DNA from: Nitrobacteraceae bacterium AZCC 2146
GTDB taxonomy: Bacteria > Pseudomonadota > Alphaproteobacteria > Rhizobiales > Xanthobacteraceae
Assembly (NCBI GenBank): GCA_036924855.1
Contig: JBAGRP010000001.1
Location: forward strand, 2,108,001 to 2,172,000
Direction of reading: 5' to 3'
DNA: 64,000 nt
Positions 28,035-38,497 of the stretch are shown here, piece after piece (positions within the stretch are counted from its first letter, which is position 1; every line of letters begins with the position of its first letter). A program made the translations under genes and the position numbers. The notes below the pieces were generated by a model. It did not search any database. It saw only the letters and a list, made by a program, of their open reading frames with translations, and was not told the origin of the DNA.

Positions 28035-29231
28035 CTAGACGTGCCGGCCCGCGGCAACGCCGGACGACCACGCCCACTGGAAATTGAACCCGCCGAGATG
28101 GCCGGTGACATCAACCACTTCGCCGATGAAATACAGCCCCGGCACGGATTTTGACTCGAAGGTCTTTGACGACAGTTCCGTGGTGTCGACGCCGCCCAGC
28201 GTCACTTCGGCGGTGCGATAGCCCTCGGTGCCGTTCGGCCGCACCCGCCATTCCTTCACCGCGGCGACGACCGTCATCAACAACTTGTCGGAAAAATCCG
28301 CCAGCCTTGGCGGCCCGGCGATCTTGTCCGCGATCATCTGCGCCAGTCGCTTCGGCAGCCATTCGCCGAGCGCCGTCGCCAGTTCCTGCCTGGGACGATC
28401 GCGGCGCGCCTGTTTCAGCACCGCCAGCGCATCAGTTGTCGGCGCCATGTCGATGACGACGTCGAGGCCGTCGCGCCAGTAGGATGAAATCTGCAGCACC
28501 GCCGGCCCGCTCAACCCGCGATGGGTAAACAGCAGCGCCTCGTCGAACTTCGTCTTGCCGACGCTGACAACGGCATCGACGGCAATGCCGGCGAGGTCCT
28601 TGAACTGCGCGAGCATGCCGACGTCGAAGGTCAGCGGCACCAGGGCCGCGCGCGGCGGGATCATCTTGTGGCCGAACTGCTGCGCGGTTTTGTAGCCGAA
28701 AGCGCTGGCGCCCATTTTCGGGATCGACGGACCGCCAGTGGCGACCACCAGCGACTGGCCGCGATACTCGCCCTGGTCGGTGGCGACGACGAAGCCGGAC
28801 TCGCTTTTTGAGACTCCCGAGATGCTGACTCCGAGCCGCATCTGCGCGTCACCTCGACGGTTTTCCGCCAGCAGCATGTCGATAATCTCAAGCGACGAGC
28901 CATCGCAGAACAATTGCCCGCGGGTTTTCTCATGATAGGCGATGCGATATTTGTCGACCAGCGCAATGAAATCCTGCTGCGTGAAACTCTTCAGCGCCGA
29001 TTTGCAGAACTGCGGATTTTCCGACAGGAAATTCGCCGGCGTGGTGTGCAGGTTGGTGAAGTTGCAGCGGCCGCCACCGGAAATCCGGATCTTTTCGCCA
29101 GGCGCCCTCGCCTGCTCCAGCAGCAATACCGAGCGACCGCGCTGGCCGGCGACGCCGGCGCACATCAGGCCGGCCGCACCGGCGCCGAGAATGATGACGT
29201 CGTAGCTGTTGAATGGACGGGCGGCGCTCAT
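28035..29231 (-). CDS. FAD-dependent oxidoreductase, YhiN/HI0933 (BaiN-like) family
   Basis: A 398-residue flavoprotein with an N-terminal FAD fold (DVIILGAGAAGLMCAGVAGQRG), the family segment KIRISGGGRCNFTN, and the C-terminal motif LYFIGEVVDVTGHLGGFNFQWAWSSG. Most members are uncharacterised; BaiN of gut bacteria reduces bile-acid double bonds. The start overlaps the transglutaminase gene by four bases, which ties it to that operon. The eutB start lies 34 bp downstream, so the same transcript could continue into eutB. Confidence 0.9.
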   Translation of the reverse strand: MSAARPFNSYDVIILGAGAAGLMCAGVAGQRGRSVLLLEQARAPGEKIRISGGGRCNFTNLHTTPANFLSENPQFCKSALKSFTQQDFIALVDKYRIAYHEKTRGQLFCDGSSLEIIDMLLAENRRGDAQMRLGVSISGVSKSESGFVVATDQGEYRGQSLVVATGGPSIPKMGASAFGYKTAQQFGHKMIPPRAALVPLTFDVGMLAQFKDLAGIAVDAVVSVGKTKFDEALLFTHRGLSGPAVLQISSYWRDGLDVVIDMAPTTDALAVLKQARRDRPRQELATALGEWLPKRLAQMIADKIAGPPRLADFSDKLLMTVVAAVKEWRVRPNGTEGYRTAEVTLGGVDTTELSSKTFESKSVPGLYFIGEVVDVTGHLGGFNFQWAWSSGVAAGRHV

Positions 29232-30106
29232 TCGACCAGCAGCACGTCGACGGCGACGGCCAGCTTCTGCTTGCGCGAGCCGACGATCACGCCATCGACC
29301 GGCGAGACGTCGGAGAAATCGCGCCCGACCGCGAGGATGATGTGGTCGTTCTCGACCAGGATATCATTGGTGGGATCGAAGCCGACCCAGCCGAGCGTCT
29401 TGCCGCACCACACCGACGCCCAGGCGTGGGTCGCGTCGGCGCCCTGCAGCCGCGCCTTGCCGGGCGGCGGAATGGTGCGGAGATAACCGCTGACATAGGC
29501 GGCTGGCAGGCCAAGCCCGCGCATCCCGGCAATCATGATGTGGGCAAAGTCCTGGCAGACGCCGTGGCGCTTTTCCAGCGCCTCCTGCAGCGGCGTGGAA
29601 ATCACCGTCGCCTTGGAATCGTATTTGAACTCGGTGCGGATGCGATGCATCAAATCGACGGCGCCGGCGAGGATGCCGCGCCCTTTCGAAAAGCTTGCCG
29701 AAGCATAGGCCGTCACCGGCTCCAGCATCGGCACCAGCGGACTCGCGAATACATAGCCGATCGGCGACGCCGCGCTGAGATCGCTGGAGTCGAACGATGC
29801 CTCGCGCACGCTCTCCCAGGCCGGACTGTCATCGCCACGGCCGGGCGCAGTACGCGAAACATCGACCCGGGAGCGGCTGTCGATGCGCAGCATGCGATGC
29901 GGGTTCTCGATCAGCACGCTTTCGGTCGGCGTACCGAAGAAATCGGTCCGCATCGTGCGGGTGGCGGGATGCGGCTTGATCTCGACGCTGTGCGAGACGA
30001 GCTGCTGGCCATCGCTGCTGGTCGGCTCCAGCCGCAGCGAGCAGCGCGCGAAGCTCACCGGGCTTTCGTAACTATAGGTGGTGACATGGCGGATGTCGTA
30101 GATCAC
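29228..30106 (-). CDS. Transglutaminase-like cysteine peptidase
   Basis: A 292-residue protein with the bacterial transglutaminase N-terminal domain (about residues 1-85, beginning MIYDIRHVTTYSYESPVSFA) and a transglutaminase core with an intact triad: Cys184 (GVCQDFAH), His227 (THAWASVW) and Asp244 (GFDPTND). Family members usually act as peptidases or amidases. It overlaps both neighbours by four bases, forming a coupled block with the ATP-grasp/alpha-E protein and the flavoprotein. Confidence 0.88.
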   Translation of the reverse strand: MIYDIRHVTTYSYESPVSFARCSLRLEPTSSDGQQLVSHSVEIKPHPATRTMRTDFFGTPTESVLIENPHRMLRIDSRSRVDVSRTAPGRGDDSPAWESVREASFDSSDLSAASPIGYVFASPLVPMLEPVTAYASASFSKGRGILAGAVDLMHRIRTEFKYDSKATVISTPLQEALEKRHGVCQDFAHIMIAGMRGLGLPAAYVSGYLRTIPPPGKARLQGADATHAWASVWCGKTLGWVGFDPTNDILVENDHIILAVGRDFSDVSPVDGVIVGSRKQKLAVAVDVLLVE

Positions 30107-32610
30107 GCCAGCCCCGTCAGCTTCTCCGGCCGCGTCGCGCTGCTGCCGTGCGGGAAATAATGCGAGCCAATGGAATCGGCAAGCGTCAGCAGATCCTGCT
30201 CCAGCGCGAACAGCGATTTGGTGTGCAGCTCCGACGCTTCGCCCGTGATCAGCGACGATTGCAGCGCGATCGCGAGCCGCTGCGGCCGCTCCATCAGACC
30301 GCTTTCCTTCAGCGCCGGCAGGTTGGCGATGTGGTCGTTCAGCGCCGAGACCTGGAATGCCACCGAGCGCGGATTATAGGGATCCAGCACCACGAGATCG
30401 CGCACCGGCGCCAGCAGCGGCCCGACCAGATAGCGCGAACGATAGGTGATCTGGCAATCCACCAGCGTCAGCAGGATATCGAGATCGTCGCTGCTGGCTT
30501 CGTCACAGGCAAATTGCCGCGCAAAGCGCGTGGTGTTGATGGCGCGTTCGGCGCGGCGACCCATTTCCAGGAAGCGCCAGCCGGCGGCGCGGTTCATGTT
30601 TTCCTGCGCGAGTCCGGCGAAGCTCGCCAGTTCCTGCAACGTCAGTTCGGCGGCGCTGACGACGCCATCATCGTCCTCGACTTCGTACGCCAGCCGCTCA
30701 GCCATCTCCGTGATGACCTGCCAGGCGTCCGGCGACAGCCGCTCGCGCAACGACGTCGCGGTGCGCTGCGCGGCGCGGACCAGCGACAATGCCGAGCCGA
30801 ATTTATCTTCGCCCTGCAGCGCCTGTGCGGCAATCTTCGCCGGCTGCGACCGAGCCGTCAGCGACGTCGCGCCCCAGGTCACGAGCAAGCGCTGGATGCG
30901 CTCAACCGACTGCTGCGCCGTCGCGCCACCCTTGCCGGGGTCGCGCTGCGGCACACTGAGCGCACGCACCAGCCGCAGCGTGGATTCCGCGCGTTCGAGA
31001 TAGCGCCCGAGCCAGAACAGATTATCGGCGGCGCGGCTCGGCACCCAGCCGGCAATGCGCCGGATGCGAACGGTTTCCACGGCCGGCAGCAGCGTCGATG
31101 CGACCACTGCCTTGTCGGAGACAACCCAGACATCCGCGGCGCGGGCGCCGGCGCCCATCGACACCGCACGGGCGTCGGGCTGATCGGCAATGCGGCAGAA
31201 GCCGCCGGGCATGATGCTCCAGCCATCGGGCGTCGCAGCAGCGAACACCCGCAGCACGTAGGGACGCGGCGCAAGGCGGCCATTGTCCCATACCGGCGTG
31301 GTCGAGAGCTTGACCTGCTCCTGGCCGACGTAATCGATGCCGCGGTTGCTGATTGCAGTCTTCAATCGCTCACGCTCGCTCGGCGACAAATCGGCGGCCA
31401 GCACCGGACCATGGCCCGGAAAACCCGGCACCGATTGGCCATAGGCACCTTCGATGACGAAATCGTCGAGTCGCGACAGCACTTCCTCGCGCGCTGCCTT
31501 CTGGCCGCACCACCAGGTCGCGATGTGCGGCATCTTGAGTTTTTCGCCGAGCAGCTTTTCGCTGAGGCTCGGCAGGAAACCGAGCAGCGCGCGCGCTTCC
31601 ATCACGCCGGAGCCCGGCATGTTGGCGACCACCACGCCGTTCTTGCGGATCACGTCGATCAGACCGGGCACGCCGAGCTGCGAGGATGCATCGAGCTCGA
31701 GCGGATCGAGCGAGTTGGAATCGACGCGGCGCAGTAGCACGTCGAGCCGCTTCAGGCCCGCGACGGTGCGGATATGGACGCGATCGCCGGACACCGCGAG
31801 GTCATCGCCCTCGACCAGCAGGAAGCCGAGATAGCGCGCCAGCGTGGCGTGTTCGAAATAGGTTTCGCTGAACGGTCCCGGCGTCAACAACCCGATGCGC
31901 GGCTCGTCGCGATCGGCCGAGGCGCGTAGGCTGTCGCGAAACGCTTCGAAGAACGGCGCGACGCGCTCGACATTCATCGACTTGTAGAGATCGGTGAAGG
32001 CGCGCGACAGCACCAGGCGGTTTTCCAGCGCATAGCCCATGCCGGACGGCGCCTGGGTGCGATCGCCAAGCACCCACCAGCGCCCATCGGGTCCGCGGCC
32101 AAGATCGGCCGCATAGAAGCTGAGATACTTGCCGCCAGGCGGCCTGACGCCGCACACCGAGCGCAGATATTCCGGGCTGCCGGCGATCGCTGCGGCGGGT
32201 ACGGCGCCTGACGCGACGAGCTTGCCGTCGCCATAGAGGTCGGTCAGCACCCGTTCGAGCAGCTCTGCGCGCTGGGTGATCGCCGCGGAAATCTGCTGCC
32301 ATTCGGAGTCGTCGATCAGCAGCGGCACATGGCTGAGCGGCCAGATCCGATCGGCGATCTCGCCGGGGGCGCGATAAGTGACGCCGGCCTCGCGCAGATG
32401 CCGGTCGGCTGAGCCAAAGCGCCGCTCGATATCGGCCGGCGCCAGCCCGCCAAAGGCATCGAAAAACCGGGTCCAGACCTCGCGGGGCGTGCCGTCCTGC
32501 GCAATAAATTCGTCGGGGATTCCGGGCAGCCGTTGGTAATCGCGGGTCCACTGAGCGACCTTGCGATTCCCCGGACGGGGCTTTTTCCCCTGACCGGCCT
32601 GTCCCGTCAT
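30103..32610 (-). CDS. Circularly permuted ATP-grasp ligase fused to alpha-E domain
   Basis: An 835-residue protein of two parts. Residues about 60-510 match the circularly permuted ATP-grasp group (DUF404/407), including the ATP-site segments RIGLLTPGPFSETYFEHATLARYLG and GLKRLDVLLRRVDSNSLDPLEL. Residues about 520-825 are the helical alpha-E domain (DUF403; start AADNLFWLGRYLERAESTLRL). In many genomes the two halves are separate genes. From comparative genomics they are predicted to form peptide-like bonds with unknown substrates. The gene lies between two transglutaminase genes in one operon. Confidence 0.86.
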   Translation of the reverse strand: MTGQAGQGKKPRPGNRKVAQWTRDYQRLPGIPDEFIAQDGTPREVWTRFFDAFGGLAPADIERRFGSADRHLREAGVTYRAPGEIADRIWPLSHVPLLIDDSEWQQISAAITQRAELLERVLTDLYGDGKLVASGAVPAAAIAGSPEYLRSVCGVRPPGGKYLSFYAADLGRGPDGRWWVLGDRTQAPSGMGYALENRLVLSRAFTDLYKSMNVERVAPFFEAFRDSLRASADRDEPRIGLLTPGPFSETYFEHATLARYLGFLLVEGDDLAVSGDRVHIRTVAGLKRLDVLLRRVDSNSLDPLELDASSQLGVPGLIDVIRKNGVVVANMPGSGVMEARALLGFLPSLSEKLLGEKLKMPHIATWWCGQKAAREEVLSRLDDFVIEGAYGQSVPGFPGHGPVLAADLSPSERERLKTAISNRGIDYVGQEQVKLSTTPVWDNGRLAPRPYVLRVFAAATPDGWSIMPGGFCRIADQPDARAVSMGAGARAADVWVVSDKAVVASTLLPAVETVRIRRIAGWVPSRAADNLFWLGRYLERAESTLRLVRALSVPQRDPGKGGATAQQSVERIQRLLVTWGATSLTARSQPAKIAAQALQGEDKFGSALSLVRAAQRTATSLRERLSPDAWQVITEMAERLAYEVEDDDGVVSAAELTLQELASFAGLAQENMNRAAGWRFLEMGRRAERAINTTRFARQFACDEASSDDLDILLTLVDCQITYRSRYLVGPLLAPVRDLVVLDPYNPRSVAFQVSALNDHIANLPALKESGLMERPQRLAIALQSSLITGEASELHTKSLFALEQDLLTLADSIGSHYFPHGSSATRPEKLTGLA

Positions 32611-32641
32611 ACCGACTCTCCTGCCGAAACCATTGGCATTC

Positions 32642-35600
32642 TCAATGCAGGAGCGGCGTCCTCAAGTCGAGGGTCAAAGGAAATTCAAGTGTGCGTTCTT
32701 CTCGCGGCGGGTCAATTTCGCCCGGCGTGTGGCCGATCTCCTCGAATCGCGCCAGCCGGCGAGCTTCCGCCTCATAGGAATTGACCGGCTTGGTCTCGTA
32801 GCTGCGGCCGCCGGGATGGGCGACATGATAGACGCAGCCGCCGAGCGACCGGCGATTCCAGGTATCGACGATGTCGAACACCAAGGGGGCGTGGACGGGG
32901 ATAGTGGGATGCAGACCGGAGGCCGGCTGCCAGGCCTTGAAGCGGACAGCGGCCACGACCTCGCCGGAGCGGCCGGTGTCGGTCATCGGCAGTGCCCGGC
33001 CGTTGCAGGTGATCATATGACGCCCGGCGACAAAGCCGTTGGCCTTGAGCTGCAGCCGTTCCACCGAGGAATCGACGTAGCGCACGGTGCCGCCAGCCGA
33101 GTTCTCCTCGCCCAACACATGCCATGGCTCCAGCGCCTGCCGCACTTCCAGCGTCACGCCGCCATAGGTGACGTGGCCGAACACGGGGAAGCGGAATTCC
33201 AGCTGCGCCTCGAACCATTCCTTGGAAAATTCGTAGCCGGACTGGCCGAGTTCGGCGAGCACGCCCTGAAAATCTTCCCAGAGATAGTGCGGCAGCATGA
33301 AACGATCATGCAGCGTGGTGCCCCAGCGCACGAAATTGCCCTGCTGCGGCTCGCGCCACATTTTTGCGATCAGCGCGCGAATGAGAAGCTGCTGCGCCAG
33401 CGACATGCGCGGATCCGGCGGCATCTCCAGTGCGCGGAATTCGACCAAGCCAAGCCGGCCGGTGGTGCCATCAGGCGAATAGAGCTTGTCGATGCAGATT
33501 TCGGCACGATGGGTATTGCCGGTGATATCCACCAGGATGTGCCGAAACAGGCGGTCCACCAGCCACAGCGGCGCCTTGGTGCCCGGAGGCGGCACCTGCG
33601 CCAATGCGATCTCCAGTTCGTAGAGCCCATCGTGGCGCGCTTCATCCATGCGCGGCGCCTGACTGGTCGGGCCGATGAACATGCCGGAAAACAGATAGGA
33701 CAGCGACGGATGCCGCTGCCAGTACAGCACCAGACTCTTCAGCAGATCCGGGCGGCGCAGGAACGGCGAATCCGCCGGCGTGCTGCCGCCGACCACCACG
33801 TGGTTGCCGCCGCCGGTACCGGTGTGGCGGCCATCGACGAGGAAGCGATTGGCGCCGAGGCGAACTTTTGCGGCCTCTTCATACAGATGCGTCGTCGTAT
33901 CCACCGCCTCGCGCCAGGTCGCTGCCGGATGAATGTTGATCTCGATCACGCCGGGGTCTGGTGTCACCTTGATGACTTCGACGCGCGGATCGAACGGCGG
34001 CGGATAGCCCTCGACATGGACCTGCAACTGCATCTCCTCGGCGGTCGCCTCGAGCGCGCTGATCAGTTCGAGATAGTCCTCGAGCTTTTCCACCGGCGGC
34101 ATGAAGGCGCAAAGGATGCCGTCACGAACCTCGATCGACATCGCCGTACGCACGCCACCGGATCTCAGTTGCTGCTCCTGCACGATCTGACTGGAAACGG
34201 CTTCAGCCGGCGCAGTCCCGTCGAACACCGGCAAGGCATCGCGCGGCTCCAGCGGATCCTGCTCGACAATGTAGGGAAAATCATCCTCCGGAATATGCGG
34301 CAAGGAGGCGATCGGCAGCCGCAGGCCGAGCGGTGAATCACCGGGCGTCAGGAACAGGTTGCCGCGGCGCAGCTTCCAGCGCTCAGAGCGCCAGCGCGTA
34401 TCGGACTTGCCCGCTTCCGCGTTCCAGCGCTGGATCGGCAGCACGAAGCCCTTCGGCGTATTCAACCCCTGATCGAACACGCGTGCCATCCGCGAGCGTT
34501 CTTCCGGATCGGCGAGCTTGGAGTCGCTGGGATCGACATTGGGCGGCAGGCCGGCTTCCTTCTGCAGCCAGTGCGAAGGATCTTCAAAGGCCGGCATGAT
34601 GTATTCGGAGGGCACGCCGAGTCGTTTTGCGGTGCCTTCGGCAAAACGCTCCGCCTCGTTGACGCCAGCGTTGCGCGGCCCTTCGACCCTCGCGATCAGC
34701 GCGTCATTCTTCCAGATCGGCACGCCGTCCTTGCGCCAGTACAGGCCAAACGCCCAGCGCGGCAGGCTTTCGCCGGGATACCATTTGCCCTGGCCGAAAT
34801 GCAGCAACCCGCCCGGCGCGAACCGCGTCCGCAAGCGGCGGATCAGGTCGTCGGCGAGGCCGCGCTTGGTCGGACCGACCGCGGCGATATTCCACTCGGC
34901 CGATTCCAGATCATCGACGGAGACGAAGGTCGGCTCGCCGCCCATCGTCAGCCGGACGTCGTCGGCCGCAAGATCCGCATCGACCTTTTCGCCGAGCTGA
35001 TCGAGCCTGGTCCACGCCGCGTCCGAGAATGGCTTGGTGATGCGCGGCGCCTCGCGGACGCGCTTGACCTCCATCTCGAAACCGAACTGGACTTCGGCAA
35101 AGCCGACCGCGCCTGAGATCGGCGCTGCCGAACGATAATGTGGTGTGGCGGCAACGGGGATGTGGCCCTCGCCGGTCAGCATGCCCGACGTGGCGTCGAA
35201 GCCGATCCAGCCGGCGCCGGGGATGTAGACTTCGGCCCAGGCGTGCAGGTCCGTAAAATCGTTCTCGACCTCGCGCGGCCCCTCGATCGGATCGATGTCG
35301 GGCCGCAGCTGGATCAGATAGCCCGAGACGAAACGCGCGGCGAGCCCGAGATGGCGCAGCGTCTCGATCAGCAGCCACGCCGAGTCGCGGCAGGAGCCGG
35401 CGCCGGACAGCAGCGTCTCTTCCGGCGTCTGGATGCCGGGCTCCATGCGGATGATGTAGTTGACCTTCTCGCGCAGGCTTGCATTGAGATCGACGAGGAA
35501 GTTGACGGTGCTCGGCGCCTCCCTGGCGATCTCGGCCATATAGGCGCTGAAACGCGGACCGGGTTCGGTGGTCGCCATGTAGGGCGCGAGTTCGATCTTG

Positions 35601-35929
35601 AGATCGTCGGGATAAACGAACGGAAATTTTTCGGCGTAGGGCTCGACGAAGAAGTCGAACGGATTGATCACCGTCATCTCGGCCGTGAAGTCGACCTCGA
35701 TCTTCAGCTCGGTGGCCTTCTCCGGAAACACGAAACGGGCCAGCCAGTTGCCCTGCGGATCCTGCTGCCAGTTCACGAAATGGTTGGAGGGCGTAACCTT
35801 GAGCGAATAGCTCAGAATTGGCGTGCGGGTGTGCGGCGCCGGGCGCAGCCGCACGGTTTGCGGGCCCAGATCGATCGGACGATCATATTTGTAATGGGTG
35901 ACATGGTGTAGTGCGACGAAGATCGACAC
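32642..35929 (-). CDS. Large transglutaminase-like protein with DUF2126 domain
   Basis: A 1095-residue protein, first gene of the leftward operon. The N-terminal 280 residues carry a transglutaminase N-domain and core with an intact triad: Cys180 ([12 protein letters not shown]), His229 (LHAWAEVY) and Asp245 (WIGFDATSG). The remaining 800 residues correspond to DUF2126, with blocks such as [29 protein letters not shown] and [17 protein letters not shown]. The last resembles a glutamine-synthetase-type catalytic stretch, in line with a proposed second ligase activity. The biochemical role is not established. It lies 31 bp before the ATP-grasp gene. Confidence 0.86.
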   Translation of the reverse strand: MSIFVALHHVTHYKYDRPIDLGPQTVRLRPAPHTRTPILSYSLKVTPSNHFVNWQQDPQGNWLARFVFPEKATELKIEVDFTAEMTVINPFDFFVEPYAEKFPFVYPDDLKIELAPYMATTEPGPRFSAYMAEIAREAPSTVNFLVDLNASLREKVNYIIRMEPGIQTPEETLLSGAGSCRDSAWLLIETLRHLGLAARFVSGYLIQLRPDIDPIEGPREVENDFTDLHAWAEVYIPGAGWIGFDATSGMLTGEGHIPVAATPHYRSAAPISGAVGFAEVQFGFEMEVKRVREAPRITKPFSDAAWTRLDQLGEKVDADLAADDVRLTMGGEPTFVSVDDLESAEWNIAAVGPTKRGLADDLIRRLRTRFAPGGLLHFGQGKWYPGESLPRWAFGLYWRKDGVPIWKNDALIARVEGPRNAGVNEAERFAEGTAKRLGVPSEYIMPAFEDPSHWLQKEAGLPPNVDPSDSKLADPEERSRMARVFDQGLNTPKGFVLPIQRWNAEAGKSDTRWRSERWKLRRGNLFLTPGDSPLGLRLPIASLPHIPEDDFPYIVEQDPLEPRDALPVFDGTAPAEAVSSQIVQEQQLRSGGVRTAMSIEVRDGILCAFMPPVEKLEDYLELISALEATAEEMQLQVHVEGYPPPFDPRVEVIKVTPDPGVIEINIHPAATWREAVDTTTHLYEEAAKVRLGANRFLVDGRHTGTGGGNHVVVGGSTPADSPFLRRPDLLKSLVLYWQRHPSLSYLFSGMFIGPTSQAPRMDEARHDGLYELEIALAQVPPPGTKAPLWLVDRLFRHILVDITGNTHRAEICIDKLYSPDGTTGRLGLVEFRALEMPPDPRMSLAQQLLIRALIAKMWREPQQGNFVRWGTTLHDRFMLPHYLWEDFQGVLAELGQSGYEFSKEWFEAQLEFRFPVFGHVTYGGVTLEVRQALEPWHVLGEENSAGGTVRYVDSSVERLQLKANGFVAGRHMITCNGRALPMTDTGRSGEVVAAVRFKAWQPASGLHPTIPVHAPLVFDIVDTWNRRSLGGCVYHVAHPGGRSYETKPVNSYEAEARRLARFEEIGHTPGEIDPPREERTLEFPLTLDLRTPLLH

Positions 35930-36085
35930 AGTCGGGCAACTCCAGCAGCTTTTTTAAGCAGAACACTGGAGCTGGCGAGGATCAAGCTTTAACAACGGGC
36001 AGCGGCTGCCTATGCACGCAGCGGCTGCCGCGCGGTATATCCGAAACGCCAATAAAACCTACGCGGCCGTACGGTGCCGCCCAGC

Positions 36086-37609
36086 CTACATCGTAGCCCC
36101 GAGCACCCAGGGCGCGAATTCGGCGCCGCCGAAATCGAAACTTTCGCTCTTGGTCGGTTCGCCCGAGGCGGTCTTCAGCATCAACTCGAAGATCCGCTGG
36201 CCACACTGCTGCACCGTCTCGTCGCCGTCGAGGATGGTGCCGCAATTGATGTCCATGTCCTCTTCCATCCGCTTGAACATCGGCGAATTGGTCGCGAGCT
36301 TGATGGACGGCGCCGGCTTGCAGCCGAACACGCTGCCGCGGCCGGTGGTGAAGCACACCAGATTGGCGCCCCCGGCGACCTGCCCGGTCGCCGCGACGGG
36401 GTCGTAGCCGGGCGTATCCATGAACACAAAACCCTTCTTGGTGACAGCCTCCGCGTAATTCAGCACATCCACCAGATTGGTCGATCCGGCCTTGGCCATC
36501 GCGCCCAGTGACTTCTCCAGAATGGTGGTCAGGCCGCCGGCCTTGTTGCCGGGGCTCGGATTGGCGTTCATCTCGGCGCCCTCGCGTTCGCAATAGGCGT
36601 CCCACCAGCGCATCAGCCCGACCAGCTTCTCGCCGACCTCGCGGCTGACCGCGCGGCGCGTCAAGAGATGCTCGGCGCCATAGGTCTCCGGCGTCTCTGA
36701 CAGGATCACGGTGCCGCCGTGCCGCACCAGCAGGTCGCTCGCCGCGCCCAGTGCCGGATTGGCCGAAATGCCGGAATAACCGTCGGAGCCGCCGCATTGC
36801 AGGGCGACGATCAGCTCGCTGGCGGAGACTTCCTCGCGCTGCACCTTGTTGGCGTCGGTCAGGGCTTCGCGCACGAAGGCAACGCCGGCTTCCGTGGTCT
36901 TGCGGGTGCCGCCGATTTCCTGGATCTGCATTTCGCGCAGCCGTCCGGCGAGCTTCTGCTCCTGCATCAGACCGCCGATCTGGTTGATCTCGCAGCCGAG
37001 CCCGAGCACGACCACCGCGGAAAAATTCACATGCCGCGCATAGCCGCCGAGCGTCCGGCGCAGCAGCGTCAGCGGCTCATCCTGGGTCATGCCGCAGCCG
37101 GTCTTGTGGGTGAGCGCCACCACGCCATCGACATTGGGGAAATCCGCCAGCGGATTGTGGCCGGTGAAGGGATTCTTCTTGAACACGTCGGCGACCATGC
37201 TGGCGACATGGGCGCTGCAATTCACCGAGGTGAGGATACCGATATAGTTGCGGGTGGCGACGCGACCATCGTCGCGGCGGATGCCCATGAAGGTCGCCGG
37301 CAGATCGAAATTCGGCGTCGGCTTGACGTCGACGCCATAGGCGTAGTCGCGGGCAAACTCGCCCATGCCCATGTTCTGCGTATGCACGTGCTGACCGGGG
37401 GCGATCGGCTGGGTCGCGAAGCCGATGATCTGGCCGTAGCGCCGGATCTCCTCACCCACGGCGATGGGCCGGATCGCGACCTTGTGTCCGGCCGGAATCC
37501 GCTCCGACGTCACGACGCCTTCGGTGACCTCGACGCCGGGCATCAGGCTGGTGCGCGCAATCAGCACGGCGTCGTCGGCATGCAGGCGAATGACGGGGGA
37601 TGGGGCCAT
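36086..37609 (-). CDS. UxaA/GarD-family dehydratase (altronate or galactarate type)
   Basis: A 507-residue hydro-lyase of the UxaA/GarD family. It has an N-terminal SAF domain (about residues 1-95) and a catalytic part with NYIGILTSVNCSAHVA, ALTHKTGCGM, GLGCEINQI and ALQCGGSDGYSG, whose cysteines are conserved in the iron-dependent members. These enzymes dehydrate sugar acids such as altronate and galactarate; the substrate here cannot be told. AGGAAA precedes the ATG at 37609. No other sugar-acid genes are adjacent, so it appears isolated. Confidence 0.87.
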   Translation of the reverse strand: MAPSPVIRLHADDAVLIARTSLMPGVEVTEGVVTSERIPAGHKVAIRPIAVGEEIRRYGQIIGFATQPIAPGQHVHTQNMGMGEFARDYAYGVDVKPTPNFDLPATFMGIRRDDGRVATRNYIGILTSVNCSAHVASMVADVFKKNPFTGHNPLADFPNVDGVVALTHKTGCGMTQDEPLTLLRRTLGGYARHVNFSAVVVLGLGCEINQIGGLMQEQKLAGRLREMQIQEIGGTRKTTEAGVAFVREALTDANKVQREEVSASELIVALQCGGSDGYSGISANPALGAASDLLVRHGGTVILSETPETYGAEHLLTRRAVSREVGEKLVGLMRWWDAYCEREGAEMNANPSPGNKAGGLTTILEKSLGAMAKAGSTNLVDVLNYAEAVTKKGFVFMDTPGYDPVAATGQVAGGANLVCFTTGRGSVFGCKPAPSIKLATNSPMFKRMEEDMDINCGTILDGDETVQQCGQRIFELMLKTASGEPTKSESFDFGGAEFAPWVLGATM

Positions 37610-37671
37610 GAACTATTTCCTCGTGATATTTTTTGTTGGCTTTACCGCGATTTGGAATGAGTCTAGCTGAA

Positions 37672-38290
37672 ATCCCAAGGCGGCGTCACCCCTGCTCTGG
37701 CGTGCAAACATCACGGCAGACATGCGGGATCGCCCCTGTTGTTTGCGGCGCGGGGACGCCGTCGATCGCTGCATTCCCTGCCCTCCCGAGAGGGCGCGCG
37801 GAACGCCGGGTGCCCGATGCACCCCTTTGCCTGCGCGCGATGCCGTAGTCGGCAAAACAAATGCGCCCAGGACTTCCGGAGCAACCGGTTTCACCCGGCG
37901 TTCCGCACGCGGTGTGCTTCCGGCTTGCTTCGTGCTCTTTCCGGCGGGAGGTCGACACCCGGAGCTGAGGATGCGGTTCGCAGGCCGGTTGGCGGTGCGA
38001 ACTCTCCGCTCCGCGATGCCCCGTTTGGCATCGAGAAACCACACGACTTGGGCCGGCGCGCCAGCGTGGTCGTCAGCCTCGGCTCCCGCCGCTCACGCTC
38101 ATCCGGCCTTGAACGCACCCTTTGTACAAGGCGCACGTTCGCATCCGGGCTCGCGCCCTGCGACCTTCGCTCCGGCCTGACGCTGCCGCGTCACCGCATC
38201 CCGCCCCGCGAACACGGACGTCGCGAACGCCCCTCTCAGTGGGGCGGGACGAGATGGATAATAGTCCTATTAGGTATATTGTCAACATGG
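37672..38290. repeat. Large GC-rich non-coding element, repeat-like
   Basis: About 620 bp with no credible gene. Frames on both strands give only Arg/Pro/Ser-rich peptides. It contains blocks such as GTTGTTTGCGGCGCGGGGAC, CGGTTGGCGGTGCGAACTC and GGCCGGCGCGCCAGCGTGG, which I recall as recurring between genes in Bradyrhizobium genomes. The right end drops sharply into AT-rich sequence with the palindrome TAATAG-TC-CTATTA (38259-38272). It fills the gap between the dehydratase and the nitroreductase. Function unknown. Confidence 0.55.
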
Positions 38291-38376
38291 ATTGGCAAAA
38301 ATTTATGCCTTCAGTTTCCATCAGCGTCATGGCGGCCAGCGCTGTTCGGCCTGAGATGAATCGGGGCATTTGCAGA

Positions 38377-38464
38377 CGTCGTTGCGAGGAGCCCTTGCGA
38401 CGAAGCAATCCAGTTCTTTCTTCGCTTGTGACCTTCTGGATTGCTTCGCTGCGCTCGCAACGAC
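38377..38464. repeat. Palindromic intergenic repeat, family B copy 1
   Basis: An 88-bp inverted repeat. The left arm CGTCGTTGCGAGGAGCCC, continuing to CGACGAAGCAATCCAG, is complementary to the right arm CTGGATTGCTTCGC...GCTCGCAACGACG. A near-identical copy lies at 51884-51967. It abuts the 3' end of the nitroreductase gene. Confidence 0.85.
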
Positions 38465-38497
38465 GGAGCTCGTGGATCGGTTCAATCCAAAAACGCT

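Noticed and set aside
32633..34336. Long open frame antisense to the DUF2126 gene, and a similar one at 30148-31737
   Set aside because: Both are frame shadows of well-supported genes and show no recognisable motif.
37739..38359. Possible 206-residue protein in the gene-free element
   Set aside because: Low-complexity Arg/Ser/Pro peptide, matched by equal-quality frames on the other strand; repeat-derived.
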